A stretch of 45,601 nucleotides of DNA from Streptomyces sp. NRRL F-2664 (GCF_000719345.1 NZ_JOFX01000045.1:1-45601); one strand, 5' to 3'. Shown: positions 8,750-17,348, numbered from the stretch's first letter. Made by a program: numbers and translations. Notes: generated by a model not told the origin, from the sequence alone.

Positions 8750-9259
8750 TCAGGCGTAGCGGCCCGCGAACCAGGATGCCGCCGCTCGGGAGTGGAGGGG
8801 GAAGGCGAGTTCCGTGGGGGTGTGCAGGAGGTGCCAGCCCGTGGTTTCGTCCGTCGGCTTCGAGGCGGGAAGGGTGGCGGCGGGGCGGGGCGGGAGGAGG
8901 CCGAAGAGGAGGAGGTGGCCGGCCGGGGCGCTGAGGGCGTCGGCCAGGGTGACGTCCGCGGCGGAAGCGGTGATGCCGGTCTCCTCGCGCAGCTCGCGGA
9001 CGACGGCGTCGCGCCAGTCCTCGCCGAAGTCGATGAAGCCGCCGGGGAGGGCGATGCCGCCGCGGGCCGGTTCTGTCGTGCGGGTGATGACGACGAGGCC
9101 GGTGCCGTCCGCGTCCTCGACGGGGAGGAGGGTGACGGCCACGGGGAGGGGGTTGCGGTAGGCGGTGGCTCCGCAGGACGGGCAGGTGCGGGGCCAGGTG
9201 GTCGTACCGTACGGCGCTCCGCAGGTGGAGCAGTGCGAGTCCCTCAGGTGTGGCGGCAT
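8750..9259 (-). CDS. NUDIX hydrolase with N-terminal zinc ribbon
   Basis: This is a 169-aa cytoplasmic pyrophosphohydrolase. The N-terminus carries a CxxC...CxxC zinc ribbon (CSTCG, then CPSCG), as in the NADH pyrophosphatase-like group. The NUDIX box follows: GGFIDFGEDWRDAVVRELREETGI fits Gx5Ex7REUxEExGU. The substrate is unknown. The start is uncertain: ATG at 9259 has no Shine-Dalgarno sequence and may be leaderless, while an in-frame TTG at 9277 would add six residues. It is divergent from, and nearly overlaps, the dipeptidase gene at 9271, so the two promoters must interleave. Confidence 0.85.
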   Translation of the reverse strand: MPPHLRDSHCSTCGAPYGTTTWPRTCPSCGATAYRNPLPVAVTLLPVEDADGTGLVVITRTTEPARGGIALPGGFIDFGEDWRDAVVRELREETGITASAADVTLADALSAPAGHLLLFGLLPPRPAATLPASKPTDETTGWHLLHTPTELAFPLHSRAAASWFAGRYA

Positions 9260-9270
9260 GCGGTGATGGT

Positions 9271-9975
9271 ATGCCAAGGGGTATGCGCATGACGGTCGTT
9301 GCGGGTCTGGTCGGACTCGGGGTGCTGATGGGCGGGGCGTCGGCGCCGCCGGGGTTCGCGGCGCTCCGGGAGGTGGATCCGAGCATCCGGCAGGACATGC
9401 GGTACGCGGGCGGGCACAACTTCACGGGCGCGGTGGTCGACGGGTACGAGGAGCCGGAGTGCCTGCTGGCCCGACCGGCGGCCGAGGCGCTGCGGCGGGC
9501 CCAGCGGGTGCTGCTGCGGCAGGGCTACGTGCTGCGGGTGTACGACTGCTACCGGCCACAGCGGGCGGTCGACCGGTTCGTGCGGTGGGCGCGGGTGCAG
9601 GACGGCCCGGACGACATGGCGCGGAAGGCGGAGTTCTATCCGCGGGTGGAGCGCGGCCGGCTGATCGCCGAGGGCTACATCGCGGAGCGGTCCGGGCACA
9701 GCCGCGGCAGCACGGTCGACGTGACGCTGGAGGGGCTCTCCGGCGGGGAGGTCGACATGGGGACCGCGTTCGACTTCTTCGACCCGCTGTCGCACACGGA
9801 CGATCCACGGGTGGCGGGCGCGGCACGTGCCCACCGGCAGCTGCTGAAGCGGGTGCTGGGCGAGCAGGGGTTCGTGAACCTTCCCGAGGAGTGGTGGCAC
9901 TTCACCCACAGGCCCGAGGCGTACCCGGACACGTACTTCGACTTCCCTGTCGCTGTCGCCGAGGTCCGCCCGTGA
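9271..9975 (+). CDS. D-alanyl-D-alanine dipeptidase (VanX family), secreted
   Basis: This 234-aa zinc dipeptidase of family M15D would cleave D-Ala-D-Ala. Visible motifs are SGHSRGSTVDVTL (the SxHxxGxxxD zinc site) near residue 145 and EEWWHFTH near the C-terminus, holding the catalytic Glu and a zinc His. The first 30 residues form a short positively charged then hydrophobic signal peptide, so it is probably exported and works in cell-wall turnover rather than vancomycin resistance; no vanH or vanA is adjacent. ATG 9271 is chosen because GGTGAT (9262-9267) fits the anti-SD and keeps two arginines in the signal. ATGs at 9283 and 9289 (after AAGGGG) are alternatives. Confidence 0.85.
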   Translation: MPRGMRMTVVAGLVGLGVLMGGASAPPGFAALREVDPSIRQDMRYAGGHNFTGAVVDGYEEPECLLARPAAEALRRAQRVLLRQGYVLRVYDCYRPQRAVDRFVRWARVQDGPDDMARKAEFYPRVERGRLIAEGYIAERSGHSRGSTVDVTLEGLSGGEVDMGTAFDFFDPLSHTDDPRVAGAARAHRQLLKRVLGEQGFVNLPEEWWHFTHRPEAYPDTYFDFPVAVAEVRP

Positions 9976-9988
9976 GTACCGTGCCCGC

Positions 9989-10327
9989 ATGACTTTCAGC
10001 TCGTACGAGGAATTCTGGCCGTACTACGTCGCGATGCACTCCCGGGCCGCCACCCGCTGGGTCCATCTCGCCGGCACGCTCACCGGACTGGCGCTGACCG
10101 CGTACGGGGTGGCGCGCGGCCGGGCGCGCTACCTGGCCGCCCTCCCCCTCATCGGGTACGGGACCGCCTGGCCGGCGCACTTCCTGATCGAGGGGAACAA
10201 TCCGGCCACCTTCGGGCACCCGGCGTGGTCGCTGCGCGGCGACGCGCAGATGATCCGGATGATGCTGGCCGGGCGGGACGCGGAGCTGGACGAGATCGCG
10301 CGGAAGTGGCTCGCCGAGAACGGGTGA
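9989..10327 (+). CDS. DUF962/Mpo1-like small membrane protein
   Basis: This 112-aa protein matches the DUF962 pattern: an N-terminal YYVAMHSRAATRWVHLAG, a hydrophobic middle, and GYGTAWPAHFLIEGNNPATFGHP. The conserved His residues and the E-x-N-P group are those of the yeast Mpo1 dioxygenase family, so a role in fatty or hydroxy-fatty acid metabolism is possible but not shown. It has two hydrophobic segments. It begins 13 bases after the dipeptidase stop and is probably cotranscribed with it. The Shine-Dalgarno sequence is weak. Confidence 0.8.
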   Translation: MTFSSYEEFWPYYVAMHSRAATRWVHLAGTLTGLALTAYGVARGRARYLAALPLIGYGTAWPAHFLIEGNNPATFGHPAWSLRGDAQMIRMMLAGRDAELDEIARKWLAENG

Positions 10328-10360
10328 CCGGGGCGGGCCGGGCGTGGCAGACTCCTGATT

Positions 10361-10377
10361 TCTGACCCTGCGTCAGA
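10361..10377. promoter_or_regulatory. TetR-type palindromic operator (TGAC-N5-GTCA)
   Basis: TCTGAC-CCTGC-GTCAGA has perfect 6-bp arms. It ends about 20 bases before the DUF35 start and so would cover the transcription start. An operator of the same TGAC-N5-GTCA form stands at 45223-45235. TetR-family repressors of acyl-CoA or steroid-type genes use such sites; the regulator itself is not in the window. Confidence 0.55.
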
Positions 10378-10397
10378 CATGGCTTCCGGGAGGGGTC

Positions 10398-10856
10398 TTG
10401 GCACGCACACGCACGCCCGTCGTGAGCGGGTGGTTCACCGAGGACGCGCCCGACGGCGGCGGCTTCCGGCTGCTGGGCACCCGGTGCTCGGCCTGCACCG
10501 CGGTGTTCTTTCCCCGCGAGGACGCCTACTGCCGCAACCCGCACTGCCCCGGGGGCGGTGACCTCGCCGAGGTCCCGCTGTCCGCCCGGGGCCGGGTCTG
10601 GTCCTACACCGACGGGCGCTACCGGCCGCCGGCGCCGTACGTCAGCGACCCGGCCGGGCCCTGGGAGCCGTACACCCTGGTCGCGGTCGAGCTCGAGGCG
10701 GAGGGGATGGTGGTGCTGGGGCAGGCGGCGCCCGGGGTCACGGTGGCCGATCTGGCGGTGGGCATGGAGGTCGAGGTGGTGGCCGGGGTCCTGAACGAGG
10801 ACGCCGGGACCACGTGGACCACGTGGTGGTTCACGCCGGTGGGAGGGGCCGCGTGA
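10398..10856 (+). CDS. DUF35 OB-fold protein with zinc ribbon
   Basis: This 152-aa protein has four cysteines in a rubredoxin-like ribbon (CSAC ... CRNPHC) near residues 30-50, followed by an OB-fold (ARGRVWSYT, YTLVAVEL, GMEVEV). DUF35 proteins partner thiolase-fold enzymes, as ChsH2 does with Ltp2 in steroid side-chain cleavage, and may bind acyl-CoA. The start is TTG at 10398 with GGGAGGGG just upstream. Its stop overlaps the thiolase-like gene's GTG as GTGA, so the two are translationally coupled. A TetR-type palindrome lies directly ahead. Confidence 0.85.
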   Translation: MARTRTPVVSGWFTEDAPDGGGFRLLGTRCSACTAVFFPREDAYCRNPHCPGGGDLAEVPLSARGRVWSYTDGRYRPPAPYVSDPAGPWEPYTLVAVELEAEGMVVLGQAAPGVTVADLAVGMEVEVVAGVLNEDAGTTWTTWWFTPVGGAA

Positions 10857-12043
10857 GCGCGGAGGTGGCCGTCCTCGGAGCCGGCATGCACCCCTGGGGG
10901 AAATGGGGCCGCAGTTTCGTCGAGTACGGGCGGAGCGCGGCGAGGGCGGCGCTGGCGGACGCCGGCCTGGACTGGACGGACGTGGGGTCGGTCGTCGGCG
11001 CCGACACCGTGCGCTCCGGGTACCCCGGCTACGTGGCCGGTGCCACCTTCGCCCGGGCCCTGGGCTGGCAGGGTGCCCGGGTGACCAGCGTGTACGCGGC
11101 GTGCGCGTCGGGGGCCCAGGCGATCGGGACGGCCCGCGCGCAGATCCTGGCGGGGTTGGCGGACGTGGTGCTCGTGGTCGGCGCGGACGCGGCGCCCAAG
11201 GGGTTCTTCGCACCGGCGGGCGGTGACCGGCCGGACGATCCGGACTGGCTGCGCTTCCGGGTGCTGGGCGCGACCAACCCCGCCTACTTCGCCCTCTACG
11301 CCCGCCGCCGGATGGCGCTCCACGGGGACACCCTGGAGGACTTCGCCCGGGTCAAGGTGAAGAACGCGGCGGCCGGACGGCTCAATCCGTACGCCCGCTA
11401 CCGCGAGGCCGTCACCGCCGACGACGTCGCCGCCTCGGCGGTGGTCGCCGATCCGCTCCGGCTGCTGGACATCTGCGCCACCTCCGACGGCGGTGCGGCG
11501 CTGGTGCTCACCAGCATGGGCTTCGCCCGCTCGCGCGGGGTGGCCGACCCGGTGCGGATCCGGGCCGTGTCGACGGTGACGCCCACCTATCCGCGCACGG
11601 TGCTGGACCTGCCGGACATCGCCACCGACGCGACGACGGCCCTGGGGCCGGCGGCCGGGTCCTTCCGCTCGTCGATCGCGCGCGCCGCGTACGAGGAGGC
11701 GGGGCTCGGGCCGGAGGACCTCTCGCTCGCCGAGGTGTACGACCTGTCCACCGCGCTGGAGTTGGAGTGGTACGAGGACATCGGGCTGTGCGCCGAGGGC
11801 GAGGGGGCGAAACTGGTCCGGGAGGGGGCCACGGCCCTGGGCGGGCGGATTCCCGTCAACCCCAGCGGCGGTCTCGCCTCGTTCGGGGAGGCCGTGCCGG
11901 CCCAGGCCATCGCCCAGGTGTGCGAGCTGACGTGGCAGTTGCGCGGTACGGCCGGGGAGCGGCAGGTGCCCGGGGCACGGGCGGGGATCACCGCGAACCA
12001 GGGCCTGTTCGGCCACGGGTCGGCGGTCGTCGTCGTCCACTGA
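10853..12043 (+). CDS. thiolase-fold lipid-transfer protein, probable retro-aldolase type
   Basis: This 396-aa protein belongs to the SCP2-thiolase/Ltp group. A nucleophile-position Cys84 is present in YAACASGAQ. The two other thiolase signatures are changed: the HDCF/HDA motif reads EVYDLST with Tyr296, and the NPSGG...GHP motif reads NPSGGLASFGEAVPA, with Glu346 near the usual His. Tyr at these places is known from Ltp2-type aldolases that work with a DUF35 partner, which here is the coupled gene upstream. So carbon-carbon cleavage of a branched beta-hydroxyacyl-CoA is more likely than classic thiolysis. The GTG start has GGGAGGGG ahead. Substrate unknown; the key residues should be checked by alignment. 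Confidence 0.8.
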   Translation: MSAEVAVLGAGMHPWGKWGRSFVEYGRSAARAALADAGLDWTDVGSVVGADTVRSGYPGYVAGATFARALGWQGARVTSVYAACASGAQAIGTARAQILAGLADVVLVVGADAAPKGFFAPAGGDRPDDPDWLRFRVLGATNPAYFALYARRRMALHGDTLEDFARVKVKNAAAGRLNPYARYREAVTADDVAASAVVADPLRLLDICATSDGGAALVLTSMGFARSRGVADPVRIRAVSTVTPTYPRTVLDLPDIATDATTALGPAAGSFRSSIARAAYEEAGLGPEDLSLAEVYDLSTALELEWYEDIGLCAEGEGAKLVREGATALGGRIPVNPSGGLASFGEAVPAQAIAQVCELTWQLRGTAGERQVPGARAGITANQGLFGHGSAVVVVH

Positions 12044-12143
12044 CAACCCGTGTCGTCATGGCGCTTGACGGCTCCTGGCCGCAGGTTCACACTCGCTCCA
12101 CGGTCCGTGCCGCATCCGGGCCCGGAAACCCCCCGTGAGAGCT

Positions 12144-12179
12144 GCGGCCCGTACCCCAGTCGGCGGGGGTACGGGCCGC
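12144..12179. terminator. 14-bp stem terminator between convergent operons
   Basis: Arms 12144-12157 and 12166-12179 pair perfectly around an 8-base loop. It lies between the thiolase-fold gene and cvnD, which converge on it. Confidence 0.8.
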
Positions 12180-12210
12180 GCCCGTGCCGTCGTCGCGCGG
12201 ACCGGCCGGT

Positions 12211-12837
12211 TCAGGCTCCCGCGGACAGGCTCCGGCGGCGTTCGCGGGCCATGGACATGGCGTGTTCCACGACCCCCACCAGCACGTCCTTGACGGACTC
12301 CCGGTCCCGGGCGTCGCACAGCAGCACGGGGACGCCGGGGTCGAGGTCGAGTGCCGTGCGCACGGTCACCACGGGGTGGCGGTCGGCACCGTCGAAGCAG
12401 TTCACGGCGACGACGAACGGGATTGCGCGCCGCTCGAAGTAGTCGATGGCCGCGAAGCAGTCGGCGAGGCGGCGGGTGTCCGCGAGGACGACCGCGCCGA
12501 GGGAGCCCTGGGCGAGCTCGTCCCACAGGAACCAGAAGCGGTCCTGTCCGGGTGTGCCGAACAGGTACAGCACCAGGTCCTCGCGGAGCGTGATGCGCCC
12601 GAAGTCCATGGCCACGGTCGTGGTGCTCTTGCCCTCCACTCCCCCGGTGTCGTCGACGCCGACGCCGGGCTCGGAGAGTCGTTCCTCGGTCCGGAGCGGT
12701 CTGATCTCGCTGACCGCGCTGACCAGGGTGGTCTTGCCCACCCCGAAGCCGCCGGCGACCAGGATCTTCAAGGTCAGCGGCTCGACCGGCGACACCGCGT
12801 GCATGGCACCGGTGCGGCTAAAGCGCCCGAAGGCCAT
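12211..12837 (-). CDS. cvnD: conservon GTPase CvnD
   Basis: This 208-aa small GTPase-like protein is the output partner of the conservon signalling complex, which resembles a receptor and G-protein system. The P-loop GGFGVGKTT is at residues 29-37, the G3-like FGTPGQDRF at about 93-101, and NCFD for the base near 146. It is last in cvnA-B-C-D. Its start overlaps cvnC by 20 bases, and an almost ideal GAGGTGATC Shine-Dalgarno sequence lies inside cvnC. Members of this family act at the membrane and tune development and antibiotic output. No cytochrome P450 (cvnE) follows; a terminator comes next. Confidence 0.92.
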   Translation of the reverse strand: MAFGRFSRTGAMHAVSPVEPLTLKILVAGGFGVGKTTLVSAVSEIRPLRTEERLSEPGVGVDDTGGVEGKSTTTVAMDFGRITLREDLVLYLFGTPGQDRFWFLWDELAQGSLGAVVLADTRRLADCFAAIDYFERRAIPFVVAVNCFDGADRHPVVTVRTALDLDPGVPVLLCDARDRESVKDVLVGVVEHAMSMARERRRSLSAGA

Positions 12838-13264
12838 CGATCACCTCACGCAGAATGGATTCATCGGGCAGTTCTGCCGGGGGTACCGGCCTGGTCACGT
12901 GGACCAGTTCCTGATCGACGAGGTCGCCGATCAGGACGCGTACGACCCCGACCGCGAGGTCGAGGTCGGCCGCGAGTTCGGCGACCGACTGGGGCCGCTC
13001 CCGGCACAGCCCGAGGATGTGGGCGTGTTCCGGGGAGAGGGTCATGTCCCAGACCGGATCGTCCGCGGCCGGTTCGGCGACGACGAGGGCGATCAGGTCG
13101 AGGCGGTGCTGGCCCGCGTGGCTGGTCCGGCCGCGGGTCATGGCGTAGGGGCGTACGACGGGGCCCGCGTCGTCGTCGAACCAGTGCGCGTGGTCCTGGT
13201 CGGACGGGTCCGCGGACATGCCGGCGGGGGCGTCGGCGAGATGTTCCTGGCCTGGGTCGCTCAT
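12818..13264 (-). CDS. cvnC: conservon DUF742 protein CvnC
   Basis: This 148-aa DUF742 protein is the third conservon component. It has a disordered acidic N-terminus, the DUF742 start VVRPYAMTRGRT near residue 36, and a winged-helix-like end (QSVAELAADLDLAVGVVRVLIGDL). It probably links the kinase/roadblock pair to CvnD. It lies 10 bases after cvnB and overlaps cvnD. Confidence 0.92.
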   Translation of the reverse strand: MSDPGQEHLADAPAGMSADPSDQDHAHWFDDDAGPVVRPYAMTRGRTSHAGQHRLDLIALVVAEPAADDPVWDMTLSPEHAHILGLCRERPQSVAELAADLDLAVGVVRVLIGDLVDQELVHVTRPVPPAELPDESILREVIDGLRAL

Positions 13265-13274
13265 GCCTTCCGAC

Positions 13275-13712
13275 TCACCCTCCGGCTGGCAGCCCGGTGC
13301 GTGGCGCGGTCGCCAGGTGGTCCCCCACCCGCTTGACCATCAGCGTCATCTCGTACGCGACCTGCCCGACGTCGGAGTCGGCGTCGGCCAGGACGGCGAG
13401 GCAGCTGCCGTCGCCCGCGGCCATGACGAAGAGGAACGCCTCGTCGAGCTCGACCACGGTCTGGCGGACCCGACCGGATTCGAAGTGCCGGCCGACGCCC
13501 TTGGCCAGGCTGTGGAAACCGGACGCGACCGCCGCGAGGTGTTCGCTGTCCTCGCGGGTCAGGTCCCTGGAGCTGCCCGTGGGCAGGCCGTCGCCGGAGA
13601 GGACCACCGCCTTGCGGATGGACCCGACCCGGTCGACGAGCTCGTCGAGGAGCCAGTTGAGCGGGCCGGAGCCGCGGCCCCTGCTGTCGTTGCCGGTCTG
13701 CGGTGCGGTCAT
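13275..13712 (-). CDS. cvnB: conservon roadblock/LC7 protein CvnB
   Basis: This 145-aa roadblock/LC7 protein is the conservon's GTPase-activating-like partner. LNWLLDELVDRVGSIRKAVVLSGDGL at residues from about 18 to 43 is the typical opening, and the rest follows the alternating strand-helix pattern through VAYEMTLMVKRV. The start has AAGGGGACGG upstream and overlaps the cvnA stop by four bases, indicating coupled translation. Confidence 0.92.
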   Translation of the reverse strand: MTAPQTGNDSRGRGSGPLNWLLDELVDRVGSIRKAVVLSGDGLPTGSSRDLTREDSEHLAAVASGFHSLAKGVGRHFESGRVRQTVVELDEAFLFVMAAGDGSCLAVLADADSDVGQVAYEMTLMVKRVGDHLATAPRTGLPAGG

Positions 13713-16528
13713 CGACCGTCCCCTTCGTTCTCGTTCGCCGGACCGCCGGCGGGGGATGTGCCCGCCTCGGTCTCGGACTGCTGCTGTGCGTGCCGGTTGC
13801 GGCCCGCCGTCCAGCCACGCTGGAGGGCGGACATGCGCGTGCGTACGTCCTCCGCGTCGCGGTCTGCCACCTGGTCGGGGGCGGCTTCGGCGGACGTGGA
13901 CGGCGCGGACTTCTTGAGCTGCGGCGCCAGGCTGGCCTGGCGGATGCGGCGGGGCAGCCCGCCGGTGTCAGGGGCGACGGCGGTGTCCGTATCGTCGGAT
14001 CCGGCGCCGGGGGCGTGCTGCGGGACCACCGACACCGGGCGGGGGTCCACCCGGCGGCCGTGCTCGGCGACCAGGGTCGGGGTGGGGCGGCGGCGCGGCA
14101 GCGGTACCGCTCCCCCGGAGCGGGGACCGTCGGAACGGGGGGCGTCCAGGCGCTGCGTGTCCAGCCGGACCGGCCCGGTGGGGGCGAGCGGCTCGCGTTC
14201 CCGGCCGCGGTCCGCGGTGCGGGAGCCGGGACGGGAACCGTTGCGCTCGGCATGGCGGTCGGCGTGCGGCCGGTCCGCCGGGCGCAGGCCGAGCAGGGCG
14301 CTGCGCGGGGTGCCGTTGGGCGGGGTCTCGTCGTCGAGCGTCGCCATGGCCGGGCGGCCGCCGGCTCCGGGGCGGCCCGCGACGGGCGCCGGGTCCTCGC
14401 CGAGGACGGCGGGGTCGTCCAGCGCGTCCAGCCCGCGGCCGCCGAGCGGGGCTTCCAGCTCGACCGGGCCGCGCAGCTCGCCGGTGGGCAGGGGGCGGCC
14501 GGCGGTGGCGCGCTCCACGGCGGAGGTCACGGGGCGCTCGGAGTGGGTCCGGCCGATCTGGCCGGCCTTCGCGGCCCGGCCGGACCCGGCAGCCCGGGGG
14601 CCGTCCAGCCGTACGCCGCTGCCGCTCGTCTCGGGGGCGTCGGTGAGCAGGGCGGACGGGAGGAAGACCACCGCGGTGGTGCCGCCGTACGGGCTGGGCT
14701 GGAGGACGACCTTGACGTTGTGGCGCTGCGCGAGGCGGCTGACGACGAACAGGCCGAGCCGGTCGGTGTCGGAGAGTTCGAATTCGGGGGTCTCGGCGAG
14801 CCGCAGGTTCGCGTCGAGCAGTGCCTCCGGGGTCATCCCGAGGCCGCGGTCGTGGATCTCCAGGGTGAAGCCGTTGGCCACGCGCTCGCCGTGCACCTGG
14901 ACCGCGGTGTGCGGCGGCGAGAACACGGTGGCGTTCTCCAGGAGTTCGGCGATCAGGTGGGTGACGTCGGCGACGGCCGGGCCGACGATCCCGAGGCGGG
15001 TGAGGCGGCGTACCTCTATGCGCTCGTAGTCCTCGACCTCGGCGACGGCTGCCCGTACGACGTCCATGAGCTGGACGGGCTTGCGCCACTGGCGGGAGGG
15101 GGCGGCTCCGGAGAGGATCACCAGGCCCTCGGCGTGGCGGCGCATGCGGGTGGTCATGTGGTCGAGGCGGAAGAGGTCGGCGAGCTCCTCGGTGTCCTCG
15201 GTGCGGCGTTCCATGGTGTCGAGGAGGGTGAGCTGGCGGTGCAGCAGCACCTGGTTGCGCCGGGCGAGGTTGACGAAGACCTCGGAGACGCCGCGGCGCA
15301 GGTCGGCCTGCTTGACGGCGGCCTCGACGGCGGCGCGCTGGAGGGTGTTGAGGGCCTGGCCGACCTGGCCGACCTCGTCCTTCTCGTATTCGAGGTGGGG
15401 TGCCTCGGTCTCGACGTCCACGTGCTCGCCGGCGGCGAGGCGCCGCATGACACTCGGCAGTCGGACGCCGGAGGCCTCGTGGGCCTCCTTGCGCAGCCGC
15501 GACAGGTCGCGGACCAGGTCGCGGCCGATGCGCACGGAGAGGATGAGGGACACGACGAGGGCGAGGAAGCCGAGGATGCCGGCGACGGCGGCCTGGATCA
15601 TGACGTCGGTGGCGACGGGCTCGATGCGCCGCTGGTAGCGGTCGCCGGCGTCGGTGTTCATGCTCGCCAGGTCGTCGAGGACCTTGGAGGAGGCCTCGTC
15701 CCACTGCGCGGCGGTGAGGTTGCGGGGCTTGTTGACGGCGCCGCCGGCGATGAAGCGCTCCTCGGCGTCGCGCAGGGGGTGGGTCTGGGGGTCCTTCCAG
15801 AACTGCTCGAAGCGTTCCCGGTCGTCGGCGGGGAGGGTGACGAGGTTGAACTCGTAGAGCAGCGTGCGGTTGGCGGCGAAGTCGGAGACGCGGCGGACGT
15901 CGCCGGCGGTGATGTTGCGCGCGGCGAGGGCCGAGGCGATCACGGCGTCCTCTCGGGAGAGGAGCTCGCGGGCGCGGCTGATGCCGACGAGGGCCCGGCC
16001 CTCCTTGTCGACCTCGACGTTGTCGAGGCCATGGAGGTTCATGAGGAAGTCGTAGCAGGGGTCGACCAGCCGGTTGTACAGCTCCAGGGCCTGGCCGGGG
16101 TCGACGGCGTTCTGGTCGACGGAGCGGCGCATGGCGCCGATGCCGTGGAAGGCGGAGACGATCGAGCGCAGGCGCTGGGCGCTCGCCGGGCTGAGCTCGT
16201 CGATCACCTTGGGGTCGCGGGCACTGACGCTGATCTTCTCGACGGCCTCGTCGGTCTCGGCGCGGCGCTTGGCGAGCTCGGCGGTGGCGGTGGCGGCCCG
16301 GGGGTCTCCGAGGACCACGAGGGTCTGGCGGCGCTCCTTCTGGATGACGCGGGCGACGTCCTCGATGGGGTAGCCGACCTTGTCGATGACGTAGGCCACG
16401 TCGAAGAGCTGGAGGGCCTGGCGGCCCGTGATGACGGTGGCGAAGCCCCAGAGGGCGGTCAGGGAGACGAGCGGCACAAGGAGCAACGCCACGATCTTCC
16501 GGCGGATGGACTTCCCGCGAAAGCGCAT
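13709..16528 (-). CDS. cvnA: conservon sensor histidine kinase-like CvnA with NIT domain
   Basis: This 939-aa membrane sensor heads the cvn operon. TM1 is at about 11-33. An extracellular nitrate/nitrite-sensing-like (NIT) helical domain runs to about 305, TM2 is near 309-333, then HAMP and a helical dimer region. A HATPase domain follows with N-box HLIAELLENATVFSP near 526 and G-box IHDRGLGM. The last 300 residues are Pro/Arg/Gly-rich and probably disordered. The classic H-box phospho-acceptor histidine is not obvious, as usual for CvnA. GGGGAGG precedes the ATG. It signals to CvnB-D rather than to a response regulator. The ligand is unknown. Confidence 0.92.
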   Translation of the reverse strand: MRFRGKSIRRKIVALLLVPLVSLTALWGFATVITGRQALQLFDVAYVIDKVGYPIEDVARVIQKERRQTLVVLGDPRAATATAELAKRRAETDEAVEKISVSARDPKVIDELSPASAQRLRSIVSAFHGIGAMRRSVDQNAVDPGQALELYNRLVDPCYDFLMNLHGLDNVEVDKEGRALVGISRARELLSREDAVIASALAARNITAGDVRRVSDFAANRTLLYEFNLVTLPADDRERFEQFWKDPQTHPLRDAEERFIAGGAVNKPRNLTAAQWDEASSKVLDDLASMNTDAGDRYQRRIEPVATDVMIQAAVAGILGFLALVVSLILSVRIGRDLVRDLSRLRKEAHEASGVRLPSVMRRLAAGEHVDVETEAPHLEYEKDEVGQVGQALNTLQRAAVEAAVKQADLRRGVSEVFVNLARRNQVLLHRQLTLLDTMERRTEDTEELADLFRLDHMTTRMRRHAEGLVILSGAAPSRQWRKPVQLMDVVRAAVAEVEDYERIEVRRLTRLGIVGPAVADVTHLIAELLENATVFSPPHTAVQVHGERVANGFTLEIHDRGLGMTPEALLDANLRLAETPEFELSDTDRLGLFVVSRLAQRHNVKVVLQPSPYGGTTAVVFLPSALLTDAPETSGSGVRLDGPRAAGSGRAAKAGQIGRTHSERPVTSAVERATAGRPLPTGELRGPVELEAPLGGRGLDALDDPAVLGEDPAPVAGRPGAGGRPAMATLDDETPPNGTPRSALLGLRPADRPHADRHAERNGSRPGSRTADRGREREPLAPTGPVRLDTQRLDAPRSDGPRSGGAVPLPRRRPTPTLVAEHGRRVDPRPVSVVPQHAPGAGSDDTDTAVAPDTGGLPRRIRQASLAPQLKKSAPSTSAEAAPDQVADRDAEDVRTRMSALQRGWTAGRNRHAQQQSETEAGTSPAGGPANENEGDGR

Positions 16529-16913
16529 GGCCTCCCCAGCCTCCCCCAGGTCAACCCCGTTGCCGGGGGTCGGTGTTCCGTCATTTAAACGGCGTGAGCC
16601 TACTACTGCTGGGGAGTAGGTTCGAAGGCGTGTCCGGACGTTTTCGGCCTGACTCCTGGGCGAAGATCAGCAGTTGTCCGACACATCCGGTCAAGTGCAG
16701 CCCGATATGTGGCAGATGACACTCGGTGGGGTGCCGATTCCCGCACCTGGATGGATGGCTGGAATTATCCGTTCCGCGATCTTCGAAGCCGGTGGAAGGC
16801 TTCCGGCATTCGGGAATCTCCGGGCGCCGTCGGACGTCTGTCTGTACGAGGGGCACGTCGGGGTAGACGTGTGGGGACAGGCAGGACGGACCGCGGTGGG
16901 GAGTGAGCGGACC
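16529..16913. promoter_or_regulatory. divergent region before cvnA and the small membrane gene
   Basis: This 385-base gap holds the cvnA promoter region. The most visible feature is an inverted repeat, CCTACT (16600-16605) and AGTAGG (16616-16621), with a 10-base loop, and a TTTAAA palindrome near 16585 in a locally A/T-rich stretch. An open frame spanning most of the gap is only the upstream extension of the gene at 16914. Confidence 0.45.
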
Positions 16914-17348
16914 ATGAGCAGTGACGAGGGCGGCGGCGCCGGTGCGGCGCGGCGCGGCCTGTGGGTGGAGGAGCCGGCGCGCCGGCGCCGGATGCCGGAT
17001 CCGGTGCGGGTGTCGGCGGTGCGGTCGGTGCTGGTCGTGGCCGTGACGCTGACCCAGGCGACGATCGCGTTCTTCCTGAGCCTGACCGGCTCCTGGCTGG
17101 CCTTCCCGATGGTGCTGGGCGCGGTCGCCGCGACGGTCCTGGCCACCTGGGCCGTGCTGGACGTGTGGATCACCCGGCAGGCGTGGAACCAGCGGTACGG
17201 GGTGGTGTCGGAGCCGAGCAGTACGGCACGGCTGCGCCGCCGTGAGGCCCGCCGGGCGGAGCGGGCCGCGCGGGCGGCGCGCAAGCTCGCCGGACCGCGC
17301 CGAATAGCCCGCGAGGACGGGCCCCTCGCGGGCTTCGGCCGCCACTGA
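16914..17348 (+). CDS. small membrane protein, 144 aa, function unknown
   Basis: I do not recognise a characterised family. The protein has an N-terminal Gly/Ala/Arg region, then two hydrophobic segments (about residues 36-57 and 62-84) separated by a short turn, and a strongly basic Arg/Ala C-terminus rich in AARAARK-like blocks. The topology suggests both ends in the cytoplasm. The ATG at 16914 is preferred over the longer open frame because GGGGAG lies about 10 bases ahead and coding bias begins there. It is divergent from cvnA and convergent with the SMC-like gene. Confidence 0.7.
   Translation: MSSDEGGGAGAARRGLWVEEPARRRRMPDPVRVSAVRSVLVVAVTLTQATIAFFLSLTGSWLAFPMVLGAVAATVLATWAVLDVWITRQAWNQRYGVVSEPSSTARLRRREARRAERAARAARKLAGPRRIAREDGPLAGFGRH

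Noticed and set aside
9271..9975. Vancomycin resistance locus
   Set aside because: The VanX-family dipeptidase carries a signal peptide and has no vanH, vanA or vanRS neighbours.
13703..16588. 961-codon plus-strand frame opposite cvnA
   Set aside because: It is an antisense shadow; the minus-strand product has full CvnA domain structure.
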